Origin: Neelides folsomi
Taxonomy: Eukaryota; Arthropoda; Collembola; Neelipleona; Neelidae
Direction of reading: 5' to 3'
Assembly: GCA_034687125.1 (NCBI GenBank)
Contig: JAQGBZ010000136.1
Coordinates: 1 to 64,000 of the forward strand
Length of the DNA stretch: 64,000 bases
This document shows, piece by piece, positions 1 to 11,600 of this stretch. The translations under genes and the position numbers were made by a program. The first letter of the stretch is position 1, and the number at the start of each line of letters is the position of its first letter. The notes beneath the pieces are model-generated. The model was not told the DNA's origin and did no database searches. It saw only the letters and a list, made by a program, of their open reading frames with translations.

Positions 1-12
1 CGGTTAGTGTCA

Positions 13-69
13 ACCTCGGTTAAGATCACCAAAATTGGTGTATCCCGTGAAGTTGATCTTATCCGAGGT
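13..69. repeat. Imperfect inverted repeat at the left edge
   Basis: Bases 13-28 (ACCTCGGTTAAGATCA) are the reverse complement of 54-69 with one mismatch. A second small hairpin (CACC/GGTG) sits in the loop at 27-40. It could be a foldback element or part of a structured RNA that starts outside the window. It does not match the snRNA, tRNA or 5S patterns I know. The rest of 1-613 is AT-rich upstream DNA of the next gene, with no other feature seen. Confidence 0.5.
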
Positions 70-613
70 CCAGTGTAATGAAAATATAATAGGTATGTAT
101 GCATTACATAATGGTACCCTAATCTATATTAAATATTATGTAATTCGAGTTAAATGGCATTTTATCGTTTTTAAGAATTGGAACAAATTGGGGTTTAATG
201 GTAATTGAATTAATGAGGAATCGATAATGTAAAAGGGAAAAAAAAGATTTTATGTGCACTTCTTGCCAATTATGATAAATTTGTCCTACTTGTAAAATTC
301 ATAAAAACAAATCTAATCAATCGGGGCTAATTGCAACAATGGGGGTGTTGTGCACATAGCGCCCGTGAGCTTTTGAATCTCTCTGGACACGTCAGCCTTC
401 GTCAACAGAAAAAGGAATTTTCCAAAAGCTGTCAAGAAATTAACTCGCTGTTAAACCTTCTTTAATTAAGGTAATTAAGGCTAATAATTTAAATATATTT
501 AATGATCATTTAAATATATTAATGACCATTTAAATTATGCCATTTAACTTTCGTTTGGCTATTAACTATTAATATTTTGTATTTTCATATCTTGTATTTA
601 TATAGGTTCACAA

Positions 614-3600
614 ATGGAGTCGTCCTTCTCAAACGAAAATAGTCCAAATCCATGGGCGAAAAATAAGATTATTGGGAATAAAGACGAAAATGATTCTGAT
701 AATGAGCCAGAGGAAATTTTATATGAAGACAGCATTATTGGTTAGATCAAATATTTATTTCAATGATATTTTATGGACAATTAACGTTATCTTTTGATTA
801 ATTTATAAAATTAACTTTAATGCTTAGATTCCATTACATCAAAATTTTCCGAATTGGACAGCAATGATTTGCTTTTAAAAACAATTGAACATTTGAAAGA
901 AAACATCAAACCTGGAATTTGTCTGATTTGTATTGAAAATATTGAAAGTCGAGAAGCTGTAAGTTATAAATTGAATCGTTTTTACTTAATTAGTTAAATC
1001 ATGAATACGCTAGTATTAAAATAAAAACGTAATTAATAAAGTTGTTCTTAAATTCCTATACAAAATTGTCAATGTCGTTTTTCTCAGATCTGGTCGTGTA
1101 AAAACTGTTATGGGATTCTTCATTTGGTCTGTGTCCAAAGATGGGCGAAAGATTCAATTCACAATTCTAAAGAAGCTGCAGCTAAAAGAGAATTTACTTC
1201 ACCAATATTCTGGTGTTGGTGTGTGAATCAAAATATTTATTCATTTTCAATGTAAAATTGTTTAATTTAACTAATGTAATGATTATTTAGCCCAAAATGT
1301 AGAGGGGAATATAAAGAAGAAGAATTTCCAAACCGATATTTATGCTATTGTGGGAAAGTTTGCAATCCTCCGTTCGATCCTTGGACTGCTCCTCATTCAT
1401 GTGGAGTTCCATGTGGAAAGCCGCTCCTGCCACTTTGTGGACACAATTGTCTACTTCTATGTCATTCTGGTAAGATTACACATTAATAAATAATGCTATA
1501 AATTTCAATTACATATTTAATTGATATCATTTACATTAATATTCAAACTGTGAATTCCTTATTTAAAATATAATTAACTCATTATAGGTTCGTGTGCTCC
1601 TTGTCCAAAACAAGTTACAAATTCGTGCTTCTGTGGTCAATCATCTCCATTGACTCTTCGTTGTAATGCCAAGGATTGGTCTTGTAACAATGTTTGCGAA
1701 AAGGAATTTCCTTCTTGCGATCACAAATGCCCAAACATTTGTCACAAAGGAGAATGCAAAATCTGCAATGTTGAATTGAAAATTCAATGCAATTGCTCTG
1801 ATCCTTCCATGTTGACCATTTCATGTTCTGAGATGAAAAATTCCTTACTTTCCTGTGCGAAGATTTGTTCAAAGGTCCTTGGGTGTGGAATTCACAAATG
1901 TAAGGATGTTTGTCATCGAGGAGACTGCGGGCCTTGCGAGTTGAGTTGTCCATGTGGGAAGGAGAAAGTGAGATGTGGAGAAGATGGAAACTCTGGAAAG
2001 AATCGTCAATGCTGCCAAGATACTTGTGATAAAACTCTTGACTGCGGAGTTCATTTCTGCGAATTGAAATGTCACGATGGATCATGCGGTTCTTGTCTTC
2101 AACTAGTGAAGAAGAAATGTAATTGTCAAACATATGAAAAGGAGGTTCAATGTTCCAAAGAATTTGTTTGCCAGAGCAAGTGCAAGAAAATTAAAGATTG
2201 TGGAGTTCATCCTTGTAACAAGAAGGTAAATTCTTATCCGAGTATATATCGAGTATAATATCCTTAATAATTAATAAGTAATGTGATCTGATCTGATCTG
2301 ATTCATTATACAATATATTGGTAGTTATTGTAATTTACTAAAGACACGATTTGTCAATTAACCTATTTAGTGCTGTCCAGGGGATTGTCAAACTTGTCGG
2401 AACACTTGTGGAAAGACATTAGGCTGCAAGAATCACAAATGTGAAATGCTTTGTCATCGTGGTCCTTGTTATCCCTGCACTTTAAAATCTCAAGTCAAGT
2501 GTAAATGCGGAAAAACGGTGAAGTAGGGCAAAATATTTCGACTTTTTAATTTCCGTTTAAATGTATGAATCCAAGTTATTTTTTAGTTTAATAAATTATT
2601 TCGATTCAGATTGGTTCCTTGCGGTTCGGAAAAGAAATGTCTTCCACCTTCTTGTCAAGAGCCGTGTAACAAAAAGAGCAAATGTGATCATTCCTCAATT
2701 CAAATCCATAAATGTCATTTCAACGAATGTCCAAAATGTCAAAAGATCTGTGAGAAGAAACTTCCTTCCTGTGACCATTCCTGTCCAAAAGTTTGTCATT
2801 CCTCTAAAGTTGGGAATCGGACGGATTGTCCAAAGTGCCTTAAACTCGTTCCCACTAAATGTCGCCTTCATTCCTCCGTCTTTCTCCAATGCTTCAAAGT
2901 GAATGGAGGACTTTTCAAATGTGAAGAAATTTGCAACAAGAGCCTATCCTGTAACCAGCACTCGTGTGCAAAAATTTGCCATGAAGGAATTTCTAATGAA
3001 TGTGGAGAGTGCAATGCGCCTTGTGAAAAGAAACGGCCAATTGGTTGCGAACACGAATGCTCTCTTGGGTGTCACCAAGGACCTTGCCATGAATGTACTT
3101 TGGTCGCAAAGGTACCTTTAAAAATTCATAATTTTGTATCTCAATACATCAATTAGGTTTATGTTATTATTTAATATATTATTATTAATATTAAATTAAT
3201 ATTAAAGACTAAAGAGTCTCTTAATTTTATAGATATCGTGTCATTGTGAGTCCACAACTTTATTTGTCCAATGTTCGACCCAAAGTTTAATGGTTGAGTC
3301 CAAAAGGTCTTGTAAAAATCAATGTCCGAAAAAGGTAGTTATGAATTTCATATTTGAAAATTGTTTAATTTTTATATGTTAAAATATGAAATTTCATATT
3401 TAATCATTTATGATTTAAAATAATAACAATACAATTTTCAAAAATTTGATTGTTTTCTTTTTAAGCTTTCTTGTGGTCACCGTTGTTTGTCAATCTGCCA
3501 CTCTGGAGAATGTGAAGAAAGTGAGAGATGTCGAAGACGAGTTAAAGTCAATTGTCGTTGTAAAGTTTACAAAGCGGAGCTCGAATGTTTTCTCGTGGAG

Positions 3601-3864
3601 AAGAAAGTTTTGGACTGTGGATTAACAACTTGTAATGTCACTCAAGGGTCAACAAAATCTCCGAAGGAATCCTCGCACAAGAAGAAAAATAGGAAAAAGT
3701 CAATGGAAGAAAAGAGCAACCAGGAGGAAAATCTTGAAACCTCGTCCGTTTCTTTGGATGATGAAAATCCAGCTGCAATGGGGAATAGTAATTGGATATT
3801 TTATGGAATTGGATTCCTCATACTTTCTGTTTTGATTTCCAATTATTACGTTTTTAATCAATAA
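614..3864 (+). CDS. NFXL1: NFXL1-like NF-X1-type zinc finger protein with C-terminal membrane anchor
   Basis: Nine exons: 614-740, 828-958, 1088-1218, 1291-1469, 1588-2225, 2371-2522, 2610-3111, 3233-3334 and 3466-3864. Phases agree at every junction, giving about 786 residues (human NFXL1 is about 911). A RING-like Cys/His module lies near residues 74-135 (CLIC...HLVCVQRW...WCCPKC). It is followed by a long run of NF-X1 zinc fingers of the type CGxHxCxxxCHxGxCxxC. The last 26 residues hold a hydrophobic segment ([18 protein letters not shown]) after a Lys/Ser-rich linker. The Cys/His repeats plus C-terminal membrane segment separate NFXL1 from NFX1. The family is linked to E3-ligase or transcription-related roles, but the function here is inferred. 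Exon 6 must use the GTAGGG donor after 2522 to keep frame. Confidence 0.92.
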
Positions 3865-4096
3865 AAACTCAATATGATATACCTGTTCTAAATGTGAATT
3901 ACAATATTAAACACTTTAAGTTAATATATTTTATTTAATATGGTTTTAAATTATATTATTAATTACGATCTACTTATATGTATATTGATTAGTTATGTTA
4001 AATTAAATATATTTCATTAAATGGATGATTTCGAATAATAGAGAATTCAATGAAAATGAAAAATTACATTTTTAAATATTTATTTGACTTTGTGAA

Positions 4097-7000
4097 CTAC
4101 AAATCGAGATATAATACTTTAGTGGCCATGAGTGCTCCACAAGCCGCAAAGACAGAAGCCGATACAATAATGACCGTCGTAGTTCCAAACCAATTAACGA
4201 TATTTCCCAGAGTCAAAGCTTGAGTGAACTGAGCTAAGAAAACCATCGATGACACAATTGCTATGTCCGTTCCAAGACCTCTAGCTTCTGTTTTTTCTTC
4301 GCTCAAGTCGTCCACTTCAACATCAAACTATGTCCATTAGAGAAATAAATCTTAAATCTTCATTTATAGTAATGCTAGAACAATCAATAATTTAGATAAA
4401 CTATTTATTACCGTTTTTGCTGCATGATAACGAGCCACAAGGAGATAAGGCATGGTAAAGAGAGTGGCGTACATTACTCCAGCCGTCACTGAAAGAAAGA
4501 TGACTCCCAACCGACTCCGCAATAAACTCATGAAGATCATCCCAACGGAATATACCAATTGGCCTCCAATGTATACTTTTTGAGCCCTAATTTTGTTGTT
4601 AAAACACACATTAATACTATTAGTAGTGCATCCACAAAAATTCGCTATTATTCTTAAGTAAGAACAAGAACGGTGTCGGAAATGTTTTTACGCAAATATG
4701 GCATACTTGTAAGTAAAATTACTTAAATTACTAATTCGTTGTAGACAAAATATAACAGGCTGTATAATTAATGATATAAAATGTAGGATTCTACATTATA
4801 AAACATCAGAGAAGTACTTATTATTATTATAGTAGCGTTACGTACAGGGTGGGCCATAAGTATCTTTTTTTAAATTTACAATCGTATAAAAAAGAAAGAT
4901 ACTTATGGCCCACCCTGTATATATCGTTATGTTAAAAATGGTCCTCGTGTTTTTTTTTAATTTTTACTTCTGAGGACTGAGGGTGGATAAAATATGTTGA
5001 TGATATTTTTAATTACCCATATCTCTGAATGAGGTGGTCGACGGAGAGGGAGTAAATGGAGCAAGAGATTGAGTAGACAGCCATGCCCCAACAACCAAAC
5101 CGAATCCCTGCCTCGTATTTGTCTCGGAGCGGAGTTCCCAAAGGAGCGGCTGGATCTCCACCGAACACCGATTCCCCCACAAAGTCCGTGAAGTAGAGCG
5201 AGTAGCACACGAGACTCATCCAGCAGAAAAAATTCGTCCCGCACAACCACCGGAGTGAACTCGGCATTTCAAGGATAGAACCCAAATATTCTTTAAAACT
5301 CGGATTCGACTCTTTCTATAATCACAAGTATGAGTTCATGTATAAGATACTTCATGTATAAGATACAGAGTGTGCCTAAACACCCTGTATAAGAAAAATA
5401 TGAAAATGTGTTGTATTAAAATCTACCATTATAACGATTTCATTTTGTTCTGAATCAACTGCCCCGTATTTCTTAATATTCGAATCAATTTCTTTCTCTT
5501 CTCCGCCCATTCTCTAGTAAATAACCATAATAGAGATATAACCAAAGTTAAGCAGAAGTTTAATACATGTTCTTTGTGTGTGTAAGCATAATGAAAAGAA
5601 AGCTCTCATTAATTAGAGCATGAAAAAGAAAGGCTTTGCAATTAATCTCTTTTTCCCTGAACTATCTGTATGTACAATCTTCCTGGAAAAAGAGCTCAAT
5701 TTGATTAAATTTGGTGGACAAAGCCGAGTTTGTAAGTTGGTCGGACCCGATTGGATTTGTTGTGAAGTTGGTCGAAGGGGATTTCCCGAAAGCTCCTTAG
5801 AGTCGTGATTACACAGAGAATGAAGATGAAAAGGACGAGTGTAAACACGGCACGGACCTGACCAAGCTCCCCTGCTCAAACACAAGGAGTTGAGAATAAG
5901 AAGATCCAAATATTCTCTTCACCTATCAATGTGTTTTCCCAATCCAAGGCTCCGAACATGTACCCGATACTCCCGCCCAAACCAGCCATTATGGTGAATG
6001 TACTCAATCCTTTGGGGTGATCCTCTGAACAAAAAAGTCACAATTTTTAACTTTGGGCAATAACCTAAATATGTTATTCTAATATTAATAGTAATTAATT
6101 TCACCTGGTATGGTCACATCTAGCATATATGCACGAGAAGGACCTAAAGATACGTTTTTGAAATGTCAAGTTTAAATATGATTTGTAGAATTTTACGTTT
6201 TGACATTAATATTAAATGATGTTTTAAATTATAATTAATACACATTCTGAATTTCTTACTCTGACAAGCATCAGCATCAAAATCAAGCAAGACCGTTCCT
6301 AAAACTGTAAAAAATAATCCCCAAGATTGACTTTTGATTCCTCCCATTTCTCCTCCACTGATATTGGTTGAGTTTAAAGAAAAGTTTCTATCTTCCGTTT
6401 GGGCCTAAAAACAATCCGATTAAACTTATATTGGTATTTAACATATAATTAGAGAAAGGAGGAAAACGGTGTTAAATCGTTAAATCATACATTTGAAAAC
6501 ACAGCATTCGTTGAAGAGAGATCGGGAGTGTCACCAAAAAGAACTCCTAATAATTTTCCATTGGGAACGAGCAACAGCCCAAGAACGATTCCTATAGATA
6601 GGAGGAAAATGAAAGGTCTTCGTCGTCCATAACGTGAACGACAACCGTCGCTGAGACTTCCAAGTATTGGTGTAATGAAAAGCCCAAACTACAAATACAA
6701 TACCCTTTGATGTTAATGTATTTTAACATATACAGGGTGGGCCATAAGCATCTTTCTTTTTTATACGATTGTTTATTTAAAAATGAAAGATACTTTTGGC
6801 CCACCCTGTACGTAACGCTACTATAATAATAAGTACTTCTCTGAGTTCTCTGACTTACCAGAGGAGAAAGACACCAAATTAAAGTCATTCTCTTATGAGG
6901 AAGTCCAAGGTTGAGAAGAAGTGGAGATACAAATGCTGTCTCAGCAGCGTAAGAAAACTCAATTCCTAATTCCATTTCACCTCAATAGTTATGAATTTAA

Positions 7001-7427
7001 GAAATAGTGAATACTAACGATAGGATTTCTGATATTTATGTCATTTTTACCCATTACAGCTGCAGATATTTTCATCATTTCTCCTCTGGTTTTGGACCTA
7101 CAACACAAAAACGATAGAAAATTGCCAATCCCTATACTACCACACTCATGTTTGTCTTCAAGCAAATAAACGGATTATAAAATTTAAAAATTTAATGAAC
7201 GACCTTGTCAAGTGTGAAATGTCTTGATCTTGAGTCGAAGCTTCATGAATTCTCTCCATTGTTTTCTCACTGATCCTGTTGAGCCTTTCTTTGACACGAG
7301 ACCGGAAATTGGTTTCCTTTTCTCCTTCAAAGGCACCCAATTGAGCCCAAGTCTCGCGAAGATATTCGCGGATCGTGTAGAAAAAACCGAGATAGTCGAC
7401 CAACTTCCCCATTTTCAATCTGTTCAC
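4097..7427 (-). CDS. SLC45-family sugar/proton cotransporter (MFS), 12 exons
   Basis: Exons read leftward: 7427-7204, 7097-7051, 6965-6859, 6688-6491, 6404-6260, 6143-6105, 6024-5923, 5871 to about 5714, 5513-5427, 5315-5017, 4586-4412 and 4327-4097. The product is about 600 residues. Family signatures are GIEFSYAAETAFVSPLLL (TM1), LSDGCRSRYGRRRPF (the R-x-G-R-R-R-P loop), DFDADACQSPSRAYMLD and a following GLGGSIGYMFGALDW. SLC45 proteins move disaccharides with protons; which member this is (A1-A4) cannot be told. The 3' end of the exon starting at 5871 is unresolved: an in-frame stop follows, and only weak GTCC donors (phase 0) would join it to the next exon (RMGGEEKEID). The first donor is also odd (GTCGTT). 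Two foldback elements lie in its introns. It converges on NFXL1 with about 230 bp between. Confidence 0.85.
4843..4919. mobile_element. Family 1 palindromic MITE, copy A
   Basis: Near-perfect palindrome beginning TACAGGGTGGGCCATAAGT and ending with its reverse complement, with an AT-rich centre (ATACGATTGT-type). It lies in an SLC45 intron. The 37 bases to its left are repeated in reverse complement to the right of copy B. Confidence 0.85.
6731..6810. mobile_element. Family 1 palindromic MITE, copy B
   Basis: Same palindrome family as copy A, in another SLC45 intron. Its right flank (6811-6850) is the reverse complement of the left flank of copy A, apart from a 3-base indel. Confidence 0.85.
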
Positions 7428-8480
7428 TAAACACCTAATGGTTCAAATGGTTGAATCTCTCTGGGAAATCTGTCCGGTCTCAGATGGCTGAAATCTCCGG
7501 GGTTTACGAGTTCATTACCAACCGGAGTGGGAGAGATGTCTTGAGAAGATTCAACCACAAACAATTAATTTCTCTTTAATGAGGTAGCCGACAGGAGGCT
7601 CATCTCCTAAATGGACTCTCTCGCCTCTTCTTATATTCCCCTCACTTTAATTAGGCGGAGACAATCGGAGAGAGTCATTATTTATTTACTCTCTCCCTCG
7701 TTCCCGTCTCGTCCTCGCTTCCTCTTAAAGTCTTTATTTTAAAAGGAAATTCAAATTACACTCCACTTGAAACTCCTTTGTTCTTTCCAAGATACAAAGG
7801 ATGGAAGTCTGAAGGAGGTGTTTGAATGCTGAAAGATGTTCTTTGGAGGAATGAAGTGAGAACGGGAGAAGTTGGGAGGTTTTCTCAACAAAGTTTGCGC
7901 AAATCCAACCTGGTGCTCGAATCATCTTCAACTTGGCCAACATTCGCATTCAAAGTTGTGTAACGTTGTGCACGCATTTGGTAAGTCCATGTGTAATTGT
8001 GGAAGACTCTTCCATGGCATTTCAATATATTCGGAGAGAGAGGGATTAGAGGAAAATTCAATTTACACGAGAAAGGAAAGTCCAATAAAGCCCTTTTACA
8101 ATTCAACGGCTTCTTCCTTTTCCACACTCCAAGAGTCAATTTCATTGGAACTATTATTTGTAAGTATGAAATAAACAGAAATTATTCAATGATTGGAAAA
8201 TGGATTTCTGCTCTTATAAATTCATCAAACATTGCATTCGACATTATACATAATTGTATTATTTTATGAATTTTATGAATTATGAATTATGATACAACAA
8301 AATAAAATACGAATACACTGATACGATACAGATGTATGTACACTGATATGTAGTAAAGGTAGTATAAAAATGCATGAAATGAATTTGTTTTGACACAAAA
8401 ACCAAGATTGTTTATTAATTATTAAATAAAATTATGCGTAATTGAAGATTCCACCTACTAAAGACTAATAATCGGTAATG
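7428..8480. other. Intergenic: upstream of SLC45 gene, no gene recognised
   Basis: A C/T-rich stretch near 7600-7730 (on the + strand) is probably promoter or 5' UTR of the SLC45 gene. Between 7740 and 8170 base composition is less AT-biased and several short open frames overlap on both strands. None shows a family motif or a consistent splice pattern. From 8170 to 8480 it is AT-rich without visible features. Confidence 0.5.
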
Positions 8481-8560
8481 TACAGAGTGGGCCATAAGTA
8501 TCTTTATTTTTTAAATAAACAATTGTATAAAAAAGAAAGATACTTATGGCCCATCCTGTA
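8481..8560. mobile_element. Family 1 palindromic MITE, copy C
   Basis: TACAGAGTGGGCCATAAGT to ...GGCCCATCCTGTA, palindromic, downstream of the modular serine protease. Confidence 0.85.
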
Positions 8561-8698
8561 AAAGTATACTTATAGGTATAGGTAAGTGTAAATACAAGTA
8601 TGTAGTATGAGTAGGATTTGGTATTGATATTGAGTGAGTATACATAGGTACATTACATAGGATAGGGTCATAGAGAAGTTTGTTCTCTTATGAGGACA

Positions 8699-11600
8699 TT
8701 AAAAGAGATTTTCTTTGGACAATGTCCGAACGAGCCAATCACCGTAACGTCCCACCCGAGTAAAGACCGCATAATGAGTACTCGAACATTTCCGCCCATT
8801 TGATCCCTCCTGGGGAACTCCATAAGAAACGAGTCCTTGGACGTACCAACGCGTATTCCCCTTGTTCACAGATTTAAAGTACATTCCTCCGCCACTGTCG
8901 CCATTGCAGACGGCAGTTCCATTCCGATAACCACCGCAATAAGTTGTAGAGCGTGTCATGGAGGCAAAGAACTCAGGATGAGATTCTGAGCAAGTGGCAG
9001 GAGAAACCACAGGGAGCTCAGTCATTCGCAAATCTCCAGAAAGAGTCCTGAAAAAAACACATAATTTTTATAATTTATATTATTGAAATAATAATGATTG
9101 GTATATGTACAGGGTGGGCCATAAGTTGCTTTCTTTTTTATACGATTGTATATTTAAAAAAGAAAGCAACTTATGGCCCACCCTGTACAAGCTACATTCC
9201 CATCTCGAATTATAACATTTCTCAATACAATTCATAATTTACTATTTACCCGTTTTCATTGAGTCCCCATCCTAAAACAGTTCCAAAGTTTCCAGCAGCC
9301 AATTGATATTCTTCCAAGAAGGAATTGGAAGCTTGTGGATAACATACAGGTCTGACATAAAAGGAAAGTACTGCTGGAGTTTCAAGGGCCAAAATGGCTA
9401 TATCAGAATCAAGAGCTAAATGATTGAAAGATTCTTCAACAAATATTTTGGTGATTCGTCTGATCTGAACAAAAGGATCGTGCTCTGGAAGATCTTTAAA
9501 GAAATAAATTAAAATTGATTATAATTCTCCATTACATCTGTAATAACATAGTTATGTTTAATAATATATATTTAGATCATAATATATATTTTATGTACAG
9601 GGTGTGTCTAAAGTCGTTTCCGATTTCTAATTTAATAAGATTGTATTTTAGCATTAGAATTTTAAAAAATTACCAATATTTTGCTTTCCCAGGAAAGCAA
9701 CAAAGCTTGTAGCGTTTCTTAAATGTCCCCCATGAACGACACAATGAGCCGAAGTTCTATAGAATAACATTTAAAATCCAGTTTTCAATGTCTTTTACTC
9801 CAAATTAACATCATTATTAATATTTGAAATGGAATGAGTTAAAACTTACAATATAGCGCTTTCAGTTATAAGAACAGCACCACAGAGGTAACGAAGTTTA
9901 TCTAATCAAGAAAATAAATTTTAAAATACTCATCATTTCTTTTAAAAGAAACTTGTATTTTGTATATGAATCATACCATTAATCCAAAAGTATAAACCAA
10001 CATGCCAAGGCCATTGTCCTCTTTTCGTTCCTTGGCCATTGGTAATATAAGGAGTTTTTGAACCTTCGGAAACGCCGCAATCAGGAACGCAAGTAAACTA
10101 ATTGGAATTAAACAGATAAAATATTGTATAATTAAATGGAGTAAAGAAAAAAAACGATTTTCCTTAAAAGTAAGATTTTTGTTAATTACAAGTGAAGCGA
10201 CTCCCGGCGTCCATTTCCCATCTTCTCCGCATTTCTCATAATGGAGTGGGAGATCTGCAGACGGGCGATAAAAGTTTTGGCATGTGAATTTTGCTTCAAC
10301 TCCCGCATTCTGCCCTTGTAAACAATTTTTTACTTCCAAAGCTCCAGGTTGAATGCAATCCACTTGGACGCCCCTTGTTGGAGTGATGGGAGGACAACGT
10401 GTACCGAAATCAGATGGAATTACGTGGCTCACTCCCCTCACATCGATTACTTTAAGATAAATAATTATTTCTTTAACAATAAATTTAGTTTTAAATAATA
10501 CTTAGTTTAACTTTCAATTATTGCATAATACAGATATATCGGGTGTGCCATAAGTATCTTTCTATTTTACTTGCCATATAAAAAAGAAAGATACTTAAGG
10601 CGCACCCTGTATATAATAGAACTAAAATGAATAAAGCAGAAAAGTTATAACTTTAAATTAAAACTTACCCAATTCGCAAATTGGAGGAGGAGAACTCCAA
10701 GCTCCGGATTCTTTGCAAAGAATCACAGGAGGTCCTTTGAGACCATATCCTGGACTGCAGGAATAATCAACGCCAACCCCCGATGGAACGGTTGTTGAAT
10801 TCTCCATACAATAATCAGCATCAGGATTCGATCTGATTTTCATAACAAACACATTAGTAGTGTTACATTACCAATTTATAGATAACAATCCCAAATATTA
10901 AATTATAGTAAATTTAAATAAGGGAAATAATAAAGTTTTTTCATACCTGCAAGCGCTTATTGTCGCTTCTATATAATTCGTTAGCTCAGGTAGCGTACAT
11001 GACTTGTTCAATTCACTAGCTTCAAATCCTTTTGAAAAATTGAATCCTGAGAGATTATTTTTTTCATGAAATGTTAGAGGTTCTTCGGTGGTCGTCGTCG
11101 GCTGTGTGGGTCGCCTTGAACTTCCACTTTGTTCATAAACAGGAGAAACCGTCGTTCGAATGGTTGGTGGTTTAAATTCAAAGGAAGGGAATTTCTTCAC
11201 TGGTGTTGTTGGTGGAGTTCTATCGGAGATTTCCTCTGATTGTCCAGGTGGTTTACCTTGCAATTTAACCTTCATCTTGGCCCTTGTAATGTAACAAAGT
11301 TCAGGGATTTCGTCGGATCCATCCCCACAATTCTTCCAACCTTTGGGTGAATAATTTTATTCTCTTTTCCCATCTTTAAACACACTCTCCTTTCTACCTA
11401 ATAAGACTAATAACATGTAAAATATGTATTGTAGCTTACCGTCGCATCTGAAATAATGAAATGATATTTATTATTAAAATATCGCCTTCAATCACGTATT
11501 CATAATATAAATTATAAGCAATATTGGTATTTAGGCTAAAAAACTCAAATATTACATTTTGTTGTGTGGAATACATGCCCCATAATTACATTGGAACTCC

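Noticed and set aside
6592-6858. Reading the SLC45 exon at 6965-6859 straight on through MITE copy B
   Set aside because: A good GTAAG donor at 6858 ends the exon, and the next exon at 6688 restores the conserved SLC45 sequence; the read-through peptide comes from the transposon.
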